From assembly GCF_000023265.1 (NCBI RefSeq), contig NC_013124.1:1492001-1556000 (forward strand): DNA of 64,000 nucleotides, in the 5' to 3' direction. The stretch is from Acidimicrobium ferrooxidans DSM 10331. Its GTDB lineage: Bacteria; Actinomycetota; Acidimicrobiia; Acidimicrobiales; Acidimicrobiaceae. The translations under genes were made by a program, and so were the position numbers. Below, piece by piece: positions 18,380 to 25,639 of this stretch. The notes below the pieces were generated by a model. It ran no database searches. It saw only the letters and a list, made by a program, of their open reading frames with translations, and was not told the DNA's origin. The number at the start of each line of letters is the position of its first letter. Positions within the stretch are counted from its first letter, which is position 1.

Positions 18380-18407
18380 CTTTTTCCGATAGCCTCGGTG
18401 GCTCGCC

Positions 18408-19352
18408 ATGGAGTTGCGCCAACTTCGATCACTCATCGCCGTCCAAGAGGCAGGCAGTTTCTCCGCGGCAGCGGAGGCGCTCGCCACGGTTCAGTCCAAC
18501 GTCTCCGCCCACATCTCGAAGCTCGAGCGTGAGCTCCAGGTCGTGCTGGTCGACCGCAGAACGGGCCAGCTCACCACCGAGGGCGAGATCGTAGCCAAGC
18601 GGGCTCGCCATCTCCTCGGAGAGATCGCCGAGATCTACGAGGATCTCTCGCTCCATGGCTCCGACGCCACGGGCAAGGTTCGCCTCGGCATGATCGCGAC
18701 GGTGGCGAGTTGGCTCCTACCGCCGCTCCTCGACCGGCTCGCCAAGGAACATCCGCGAGTCGAGCTCGAAGTCGCCGAGGGCACCGCGGCCTCGCTGCAG
18801 CGGCGGCTCCAGAGTGGCAGTATCGACCTTGCGGTACTGACGACGCCGATTCGCTACGAGGAACTGGTCTTTCGCGTTCTGCTCGAAGAGCGCTACGTCC
18901 TGGTCGCACCGCGCTCCCATCCCCTGGCCAGCGAATCGACGCTCACCATCGCCCAAGCCGCTTCCGTGCCGATGCTGGTCCCGCCCGTCCACGTCGGGTT
19001 CCGCGACGAACTCGAGGCGATCGCGGCGAGCCGGGGCGTGCGCCTGCGCGTCATTGCGGAGATCGACGGTCTCAACGTCATCGCCGCCATCGCACTTCGC
19101 GGCTTTGCACCTGCGATCCTCCCCGCGAGCGCCGTCGAGGTGCTCGCCCATCACGCCGACACGGTCGCCGTCCAACTCACCGACGTCCCTCCTCGCCAGA
19201 TCGGACTCGCACGCCACCGCAACCACCTCCAGAGCGCAGCAGCTCGAGCGGTCACCACACTCCTCATGAGCCTCCCGACTCGGATGGCGGCCCATGCCCT
19301 GCCGGCAGGCGTCACCGCCCCTCGACCACGAGGAGCGGAGGCCCGACGCTAG
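18408..19352 (+). CDS. LysR family transcriptional regulator
   Basis: 314 residues. The N-terminal helix-turn-helix is LIAVQEAGSFSAAAEALATV then QSNVSAHISKLEREL, followed by a type-2 periplasmic-binding-like effector domain (RLGMIATVASWLLPPLLDRL, LLEERYVLVAPRSHPLA). The effector is unknown. A T-N11-A site precedes the gene and a second related site lies between it and the dehydrogenase gene on the same strand, so that gene is the likely target. Confidence 0.9.
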   Translation: MELRQLRSLIAVQEAGSFSAAAEALATVQSNVSAHISKLERELQVVLVDRRTGQLTTEGEIVAKRARHLLGEIAEIYEDLSLHGSDATGKVRLGMIATVASWLLPPLLDRLAKEHPRVELEVAEGTAASLQRRLQSGSIDLAVLTTPIRYEELVFRVLLEERYVLVAPRSHPLASESTLTIAQAASVPMLVPPVHVGFRDELEAIAASRGVRLRVIAEIDGLNVIAAIALRGFAPAILPASAVEVLAHHADTVAVQLTDVPPRQIGLARHRNHLQSAAARAVTTLLMSLPTRMAAHALPAGVTAPRPRGAEARR

Positions 19353-19361
19353 CGCACGCTT

Positions 19362-19379
19362 CTATCACCATCGTTATAG
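19362..19379. promoter_or_regulatory. Possible second LysR site before the dehydrogenase gene
   Basis: CTATCACCATCGTTATAG is an imperfect palindrome (14 of 18 positions). Its reverse strand shares ATGGTGAT with the sequence starting at 18358 in front of lysR. It lies 112 bases before the dehydrogenase start. Confidence 0.4.
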
Positions 19380-19490
19380 GAGTATCGACTTCTACGCACT
19401 CTTCCGGGGTGCCATGTCCGGCCCGTGGCGTCGTGGCAGGATGGAGCGGTTCGTTCCTCGGAGGAGGAACGCTCGCTGGGAAGGAGCACC

Positions 19491-20420
19491 ATGGCTGGGA
19501 TCTGTGAAGGCCGGGTCGTGATCGTGACCGGCGCGGGCCGAGGGATTGGACGTGCCCACGCGCTCGCGTTCGCTGAACAGGGCGCACGAGTGGTCGTCAA
19601 CGACCTCGGCGCCGAGGTCGACGGATCCGGCTCGTCGACAGGGCCCGCTGGCGAGGTGGTCGATCACATCCGAAGCCAGGGGGGTGCGGCCATCGCCAAC
19701 GGCGACGACGTCGCCAGTTGGGAGGGCGCGCAGCGCCTCATCAACGCGGCCATCGAGTCGTTCGGTCGCCTCGATGTGGTCGTGAACAACGCGGGCATCC
19801 TGCGCGACCGCATGCTGGTCAACATGACCGAGTCCGAATGGGATGACGTGATTCGGGTGCACCTCAAGGGCACCTTCGCCATGACCCGCTGGGCCGCCGC
19901 CTACTTTCGGGAGCAAGCGAAGGCGGGTGTCGCGCAAGACGCCCGAATCATCAACACCACGAGCGCATCAGGGATCTACGGCAACGTCGGCCAAGCCAAC
20001 TATGGCGCCGCGAAGGCAGGCATCGCGTCGTTGACCATCATCGCAGCGATGGAACTCGCGCGCTACGGCGTCACGGTCAACGCGATCGCCCCCGTAGCGC
20101 TGACCCGCATGACTGAGAACCTTGGCATCGTCGCCCCGGACGACCGTGCAGCACAGGCCGAACTCGCGCCGGAGAACATCGCACCCCTCGTGGTCTGGCT
20201 CGGATCGACGCACTCGGCCGGCATCACTGGACGAGTGTTCGACGTCGCCGGCCACCATATCGACGTCGCCGAAGGCTGGCACGCGGGCCCAAGCGCGGAG
20301 GCGCGCGGCCAACGTTTCACCGTCGACGAGCTCGACGACGTCGTCCCGGCCCTCGTCCGCGCGGCACGGCGCAACGCCGACATGAGCGGGCACGAACCAC
20401 CCGAGGCGCCCAACGCCTAA
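19491..20420 (+). CDS. SDR family dehydrogenase, 3-hydroxyacyl-CoA/17-beta-HSD type 4-like
   Basis: 309 residues from ATG 19491, preceded by GAAGGAG; an upstream in-frame start lacks a site. VTGAGRGIGRAHALAFAE binds the nucleotide; NDLGAEVDGSGSS, NNAGILRD and the active YGAAK follow. The long VVNDLG...G insert is characteristic of the multifunctional-enzyme-2/HSD17B4-type SDRs, which act on 3-hydroxyacyl-CoA in fatty acid or sterol degradation. The C-terminal extension (~60 residues) has no MaoC or SCP2 domain. Probably under the upstream LysR. Confidence 0.85.
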   Translation: MAGICEGRVVIVTGAGRGIGRAHALAFAEQGARVVVNDLGAEVDGSGSSTGPAGEVVDHIRSQGGAAIANGDDVASWEGAQRLINAAIESFGRLDVVVNNAGILRDRMLVNMTESEWDDVIRVHLKGTFAMTRWAAAYFREQAKAGVAQDARIINTTSASGIYGNVGQANYGAAKAGIASLTIIAAMELARYGVTVNAIAPVALTRMTENLGIVAPDDRAAQAELAPENIAPLVVWLGSTHSAGITGRVFDVAGHHIDVAEGWHAGPSAEARGQRFTVDELDDVVPALVRAARRNADMSGHEPPEAPNA

Positions 20421-20432
20421 GCTCCATGCATC

Positions 20433-21101
20433 GTGACCACGCCCCCTGAGCCTGTGTATCGCTCACGGTCGATCGACTTCGCGGTGCTCGAGCTTTTCGC
20501 CCTCGTGAGCGACGCGTTCTCGGGTGCAAAGGAGGCGTTCCTCCACGAAGACAAGGGCATCATCGCCCACCTCGTCGAGCGCGAACGCATTATCGACGGT
20601 CGATACCTCGCACTCGAGCGTGAGGTGCACGAGCGGCTCTTGGCCCCGGACCGCACCCCGGCGATGGTCCACTACCTCGTCACCATTGTCCGCATCATCC
20701 CAGAGCTGGAGCGCTCGGGCGACCTCGCCGAGCACATCGCGCGCAAGGGTGCACTCGGCCTCGTGCGCGAGCTCCGACCCCGTGCGCGAGGTCTTCTCGA
20801 ATCGATGGCCGAGCTCGCGCTGTCGATGTGGTCCGAGACCGCGGTGGCGTTCGAGCACATCGACCCAACCGTGGCGCGTCGAGTCAACGACCTCGACGAG
20901 TCCCTCGACGACCTCCACGTCACCTTCACGGCCGAGATCGCGTCGACGTGCCAATCCATCGCGACCGCGATGGATTTGGCGCTCGTTGCTCGGTTCGTCG
21001 AACGCTTCGGCGATCACGCCGTCAACTTGGCTCGGTCGACGGCGGCACTCGCCACACTCGAGAGCCCTATCCCCAAGGGCGACTTGTCGTCCGCGTCGTG
21101 A
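20433..21101 (+). CDS. PhoU-like phosphate regulator
   Basis: 222 residues from GTG. It has the two-repeat all-helical PhoU fold: HEDKGIIAHLVERERIIDGR and ERSGDLAEHIARKG in repeat one, VNDLDESLDDLHVTFTAEI and VERFGDHAVNLARS in repeat two, with the E/DxxxD metal-binding acidic residues. PhoU proteins link the Pst transporter to PhoR-type kinases. No pst or phoR genes are nearby; the next gene is convergent. Starts 12 bp after the dehydrogenase and may share its transcript. Confidence 0.88.
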   Translation: MTTPPEPVYRSRSIDFAVLELFALVSDAFSGAKEAFLHEDKGIIAHLVERERIIDGRYLALEREVHERLLAPDRTPAMVHYLVTIVRIIPELERSGDLAEHIARKGALGLVRELRPRARGLLESMAELALSMWSETAVAFEHIDPTVARRVNDLDESLDDLHVTFTAEIASTCQSIATAMDLALVARFVERFGDHAVNLARSTAALATLESPIPKGDLSSAS

Positions 21102-21108
21102 GCAGCCG

Positions 21109-21780
21109 CTAACGAACGTCGAGATCGGCTGACGAGCGCGATCGGCGGCGCTCTTCGAGTCGGGCGCCCAGCGCCGCGATCTCACTTCGATGGTGCATGC
21201 CGAGCTTCGACAGGATGTTCGATACGTAGTTCTTGACGGTCTTCTCGGCGAGAAAGACTGACTCGGCGATCTCGCGGTTGGTCTTGCCATCGACGATCAG
21301 ATCGAAGATCCGGCGCTCCTGCGGCGAGAGTTCCGCGAGCGGATCGTCCCCCGCATCCTGGGGATGCCGGATGCGCTCGAGGAGCCGTACCGTCAACGCG
21401 GGGTCGATGAGCGACTCCCCTTTGGCAACGCGGCGCAGCGCATCGAGCAGCTCGTCGACCCGGACCCGCTTGAGCAGATAGCCAGATGCGCCCGCCATGA
21501 TCGAGGCGAACAGCGCCTCGTCGTCAGCGTACGACGTCAACATCAGGCAACGCAGCTCTGGTCGTGCGGCGCGAAGCTCGCGACACAGCTCCACACCACT
21601 GCCATCCGGGAGGCGCACATCGAGCACGGCGACATCGGGAGCAGCCAAGGGGATTCTCGCCCGCGCCTCCTCAAGAGAGCCGGCCTCGCCCACGACCTCA
21701 AAGCCGTCGTCCTCAGCGACGAGGCGAGCAATGCCTCGACGCACGACCTCGTGGTCCTCCACGAGGAATACGCGCACCAC
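21109..21780 (-). CDS. NarL/FixJ (DosR-like) response regulator
   Basis: About 223 residues from one of two consecutive GTG codons. Receiver domain: VFLVEDHEVVRRGI (acidic pair), VLDVRLPDGSG with the phospho-accepting Asp, LMLTSYAD and LKRVR with the conserved Lys. The C-terminal LuxR helix-turn-helix is ELSPQERRIFDLIVDGKTNR and FLAEKTVKNYVSNILSKL. It resembles the DevR/DosR group that drives hypoxia and nitric-oxide responses in mycobacteria. No histidine kinase is adjacent, but a universal stress protein is, as in DosR regulons. Confidence 0.9.
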   Translation of the reverse strand: MVRVFLVEDHEVVRRGIARLVAEDDGFEVVGEAGSLEEARARIPLAAPDVAVLDVRLPDGSGVELCRELRAARPELRCLMLTSYADDEALFASIMAGASGYLLKRVRVDELLDALRRVAKGESLIDPALTVRLLERIRHPQDAGDDPLAELSPQERRIFDLIVDGKTNREIAESVFLAEKTVKNYVSNILSKLGMHHRSEIAALGARLEERRRSRSSADLDVR

Positions 21781-21835
21781 GCCATCTAGCTTATCGCGTG
21801 GCGCGGTCGTCGGATTGGCACGCGGCCCCGAGCGG

Positions 21836-22279
21836 CTAGGCCCGACGTCGAACGACGACCACCGGGATCGGCGCGTGGTGGACGAGTTGGTCACTCACGC
21901 TGCCGAGCAGCAACGAGGTGAAGCCCCCATGACCACGCGCGCCGACGACCAAGAGATCGGCAGTCTCACACTGCTCGATCAGACGTGAGGCCGGGTTGCC
22001 CTCCTCGAGCACGGTCTCCAGGTCAAGATCGGGTTCCAGGGCGCGCACCTGCGCGGTCGCGTCGTCGAGCAGCGCGCGACCGGCGGCCTCGAGCTCTTCC
22101 ACGGCGGAGGGAGTTGGACCGTAGCCAAACTCCGGCACCGTCCACGAGTACACGATCACGAGCGTCGACCGGCGTCGCTTCGCCTCGTCGACGGCGAACT
22201 GCAGCGCCGTGCGACCCGACTCGGAGCCGTCATACCCAACCACGACGCGCCGATGCTCTGTGAATCCTGCCTCCACCAT
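21836..22279 (-). CDS. Universal stress protein (UspA family)
   Basis: 147 residues from ATG 22279, with AGGAGG nine bases upstream. It is a single Usp domain: VVVGYDGSESGRTALQFAVD and VGARGHGGFTSLLLGSVSDQL, the ATP-binding GxxG-x9-GS pattern. Such proteins act in dormancy and stress survival. It lies just upstream of the DosR-like regulator on the same strand, so the two may be co-expressed. Confidence 0.93.
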   Translation of the reverse strand: MVEAGFTEHRRVVVGYDGSESGRTALQFAVDEAKRRRSTLVIVYSWTVPEFGYGPTPSAVEELEAAGRALLDDATAQVRALEPDLDLETVLEEGNPASRLIEQCETADLLVVGARGHGGFTSLLLGSVSDQLVHHAPIPVVVVRRRA

Positions 22280-22377
22280 CGTGTGCACCTCCTCGAGCTC
22301 AGCCTACGCAACGGTCCTGGCCACCGCATCGGACGATAGTCCCAAGTCGCAGCAGGCCTTGGCACTAGCATCGAACC

Positions 22378-23664
22378 GTGAGCATGCGGGCACGACTGCG
22401 AGACCACGTCGCAAGCTCGCAGCAAGCCCTTGCTCGGGTCTTCGACGAGTCGAGCGCGCTCGGATCGCTGCGGCGGGCCCATCTCCTGTCCATGACCGCC
22501 GACGCCATGATGACGGTCGCGTTGGCTGGTTCTCTGTTCTTCTCCGTGTCACCCACCGAAGCGCGAAGCCGCATTGCCCTCTATCTCCTCATCACGATGG
22601 CGCCCTTCGCAGCGCTCTCGCCGCTCGTGGCTCCCATCGTCGACCGGTCTCGTCAGCTCCGCCGATCGATGGTGACCATCTCCGCCGTCGTCCGCATTGC
22701 GGCGGTCCTGCTGATGGCGGCGTTCCTCAGGACTCTGCTGCTGTTCCCACTGGCACTGATTGCGCTCATCGCATCCAAGGCGTACCTCATCACGAAATCA
22801 TCCCTGGTGCCCGAGGTGGTCGGCGACCCGCAACCTCGAACACTCGTCGCGACCAACGCATCGCTGACCCTGTTGGCATCCGTCGGGGGCGCACTCGGGG
22901 TGGTCGCAGGTGGGATCCTCGCCAAGACGCCTCACCTCGGTCCCGCGTGGGCGCTCATCGCCGAACCCGTCGCGCTGCTCTACATGGTTGCGGCCGGTCT
23001 TCGTCTTCATCGGATGCTGCCCCAGGCGGTAGCCGGAGCGTCGCAGGCTCGCGAGCGGCTACGCAGCCGCCCCACCGGACCCGGATACGCGAGAACCTTG
23101 CTCGCGTCCCTCCTTGTCGCCGTACTTCGAGGTCAGATCGGCTTCTTTGCCTTCGTCATCGCGTTCGCGCTCAAGGGCAGATCGGCTCCGACCTGGGCCT
23201 ACGGAGCAGCACTCGCAGCCAGCGCCATCGGTGCGATGGCCGCCACGCAGGTTGCTCCCCGCCTCCGACGCCGACTCTCCGAAATCCCCATCACCCTCGG
23301 CGCGGCGACACTCGTCTCCCTCGTGGCCATCGCGGCAACCACCGCACATCCAGCGATCGTCTGGGCCATCGTGGTCATGGGGATCCTCTCACTCGCAGCC
23401 GGGTCCGCGAAGATCGCCTTCGACGCAACCGTGCAGCAGGGTCTGCGCGAAGAGCACTACGGGAGGACCTTCGCTCGCTACGAGACGGAGTTCCAGCTGG
23501 CATGGGTCGTGGGGGCTGCCGCAGCAACCTTCGCTCGCACGCCGTTGGCCAGCGGTGAGAGCCTGATCGCGACCACGGCAGTGGTCGCGCTCGCCGCCTA
23601 CGCGCTCGCGACCACTGCACTGCGTCACGCCCGCGAGCCTGAGTTGCCAGGCGAGGGGACATGA
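22378..23664 (+). CDS. MFS transporter, unknown substrate
   Basis: 428 residues from GTG (ATG two codons later also possible), 10-12 membrane segments. PLVAPIVDRSRQLRRSMVTI (loop 2-3) and AYLITKSSLVPEVV are typical of the MFS_3/macrolide-exporter-like group, which contains many exporters. The long hydrophilic loop around residues 215-245 (SQARERLRSRPTG) divides two six-helix halves. It is divergent from the universal stress protein gene. Confidence 0.8.
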   Translation: MSMRARLRDHVASSQQALARVFDESSALGSLRRAHLLSMTADAMMTVALAGSLFFSVSPTEARSRIALYLLITMAPFAALSPLVAPIVDRSRQLRRSMVTISAVVRIAAVLLMAAFLRTLLLFPLALIALIASKAYLITKSSLVPEVVGDPQPRTLVATNASLTLLASVGGALGVVAGGILAKTPHLGPAWALIAEPVALLYMVAAGLRLHRMLPQAVAGASQARERLRSRPTGPGYARTLLASLLVAVLRGQIGFFAFVIAFALKGRSAPTWAYGAALAASAIGAMAATQVAPRLRRRLSEIPITLGAATLVSLVAIAATTAHPAIVWAIVVMGILSLAAGSAKIAFDATVQQGLREEHYGRTFARYETEFQLAWVVGAAAATFARTPLASGESLIATTAVVALAAYALATTALRHAREPELPGEGT

Positions 23665-23720
23665 CATTCACCTATCCTCGCGTGCGAATTGGCGGCTGCG
23701 TGCATCGCTAGGATCGTGTC

Positions 23721-24893
23721 GTGGATCGCGGCCTCGAGAGCTCCGTAGCGAGCCCATGGAGGCCAGCCCTCATCGCGGCGATCGGCGCACTGCTGGAAAT
23801 CGCCGTACAAGTCATCGGGGTCGGGCACGGCAACCCAGGAATCTTGGCGCTCGTCGGAACCCTGTTCGGATCGCGCGCCCACCTCCCCGCCTGGATTCCA
23901 CAGGTTCGCGGGCCTGGCTACGACGGACAGTTCTTCTTGCGCCTCGCGCTCGACCCATTCGACATCCACCGCCGAGCCTTCGGCATCACCTTTGACACGC
24001 CGTACCGTGCCCAGCGCATCGGACTGCCCTTCCTCGCCTGGCTCATCGCCGGTGGTCAGCAGCACCTCGTTGTGTGGACACTCCCACTGATCGAAGTCCT
24101 GGCGGCTGCGTGCATCGCCGGATCGGTCACTGTCTTGGCCGGATCCGAAAGCCGAGCCGCCCTCACTGGTGTCGCTGCCGCCCTCTACGAAGGCTACGCG
24201 TTCAGCTACGGACGAGATCTCGCCGAGCCGGTCGCGGCGGCACTCATGTTGCTCGCGATTCTCTCCATCGAACACTGGGACCGGCCAATCGTTGGCACCG
24301 TCCTCCTGCTTGCATCGACACTGACCCTCGAGACCGAACTCATGGCGGTTGGCGCGCTCGGACTCGTAGGGCTTGCCCGATCGCTGCGCATGAGGCGGGT
24401 TGACCATCGCCTCATCGTGGCAACGGCCGCGGCGATCAGTTGGATCGGCTGGGACGCCTTTGTGTCGCACGAGGTCGGCCACGTCACCGCCGCTGCCGAT
24501 CTCAACGCTAACTTGGGTGTCCCTCTGCTCACACAGGTCAAGGCTGTCGCCCTGCACCTCCACCCCTCCGCTGCCGACCTGGCGTGGCTCCTCCAGCTCG
24601 GGCTCCTAGTCCTTGCCGTCGCAATCACGATCCCGAGGATCTCGCGTTCGCGTGCGCCCTCGGTGATCAAGGTTCTGTTCATCGCCATGATCGTGCTCGC
24701 ACTGCTGGTGGGTCCCGCTGACTGGGACGTCGAAAGCGGGTTTCGCCAGTTCGATCTCGTCTGGATTTCGAGCCTGATCGTCATCGGCACCACCGACAAT
24801 CCGCCGGCCTGGCTTCCAGCGCTCGGCATCGCGGCGTGGATCGGCACGGTTCACCTCGCGGTCAACACCACTGCCTTCCTGCGCCGTCTCTAG
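23721..24893 (+). CDS. Polytopic membrane protein, GT-C-like
   Basis: 390 residues from GTG with about 10 hydrophobic segments. RGPGYDGQFFLRLALDPFD after the first segment, then PYRAQRIGLPFLAWLIAGG, resemble a family of membrane proteins with YDGQF and YRxxRIxxP motifs that look like polytopic glycosyltransferases or lipid-linked sugar handling proteins. The exact role is unknown. It ends about 100 bp before the 68-bp tandem array. Confidence 0.6.
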   Translation: MDRGLESSVASPWRPALIAAIGALLEIAVQVIGVGHGNPGILALVGTLFGSRAHLPAWIPQVRGPGYDGQFFLRLALDPFDIHRRAFGITFDTPYRAQRIGLPFLAWLIAGGQQHLVVWTLPLIEVLAAACIAGSVTVLAGSESRAALTGVAAALYEGYAFSYGRDLAEPVAAALMLLAILSIEHWDRPIVGTVLLLASTLTLETELMAVGALGLVGLARSLRMRRVDHRLIVATAAAISWIGWDAFVSHEVGHVTAAADLNANLGVPLLTQVKAVALHLHPSAADLAWLLQLGLLVLAVAITIPRISRSRAPSVIKVLFIAMIVLALLVGPADWDVESGFRQFDLVWISSLIVIGTTDNPPAWLPALGIAAWIGTVHLAVNTTAFLRRL

Positions 24894-24994
24894 CGAGTAC
24901 ACGAGAGGCGGCCCGCCGGTCTTGCCTGAGGCATGACCAATTCGGTAGAGTCACACCATTCGCACCAGCGGTCGACTAGCGAGTCCGAGGTGCG

Positions 24995-25639
24995 GCTGGT
25001 GTGCCTAGGAGGGGATGGGTGCCTCCCAGGTCCCCGCCCCTACCGGTTGGGGTAGGGACGGGGCTGGTGTGCCTAGGAGGGGATGGGTGCCTCCCAGGTC
25101 CCCGCCCCTACCGGTTGGGGTAGGGACGGGGCTGGTGTGCCTAGGAGGGGATGGGTGCCTCCCAGGTCCCCGCCCCTACCGGTTGGGGTAGGGACGGGGC
25201 TGGTGTGCCTAGGAGGGGATGGGTGCCTCCCAGGTCCCCGCCCCTACCGGTTGGGGTAGGGACGGGGCTGGTGTGCCTAGGAGGGGATGGGTGCCTCCCA
25301 GGTCCCCGCCCCTACCGGTTGGGGTAGGGACGGGGCTGGTGTGCCTAGGAGGGGATGGGTGCCTCCCAGGTCCCCGCCCCTACCGGTTGGGGTAGGGACG
25401 GGGCTGGTGTGCCTAGGAGGGGATGGGTGCCTCCCAGGTCCCCGCCCCTACCGGTTGGGGTAGGGACGGGGCTGGTGTGCCTAGGAGGGGATGGGTGCCT
25501 CCCAGGTCCCCGCCCCTACCGGTTGGGGTAGGGACGGGGCTGGTGTGCCTAGGAGGGGATGGGTGCCTCCCAGGTCCCCGCCCCTACCGGTTGGGGTAGG
25601 GACGGGGCTGGTGTGCCTAGGAGGGGATGGGTGCCTCCC
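24995..25639. repeat. 68-bp tandem array, nine full copies plus a 33-bp part
   Basis: Units start at 24995, 25063, 25131, 25199, 25267, 25335, 25403, 25471, 25539 and 25607, and appear identical. Each unit can fold into two hairpins: CCTAGGAGG with CCTCCCAGG, and CCCCGCCCCTACC with GGGGTAGGGACGGGG running into the next unit. There are no spacers, so it is not a CRISPR. The last part-unit provides the final codons and stop of the minus-strand redox gene. The 101 bp between the preceding membrane gene and the array hold nothing I recognise. Confidence 0.97.

Noticed and set aside
16729-18594. Long plus-strand open frame of ~620 codons
   Set aside because: Antisense to gatD and murT and running into lysR; the real genes carry clear motifs.
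24995-25639. CRISPR array
   Set aside because: The units are contiguous 68-bp copies with no variable spacers and no cas genes nearby.
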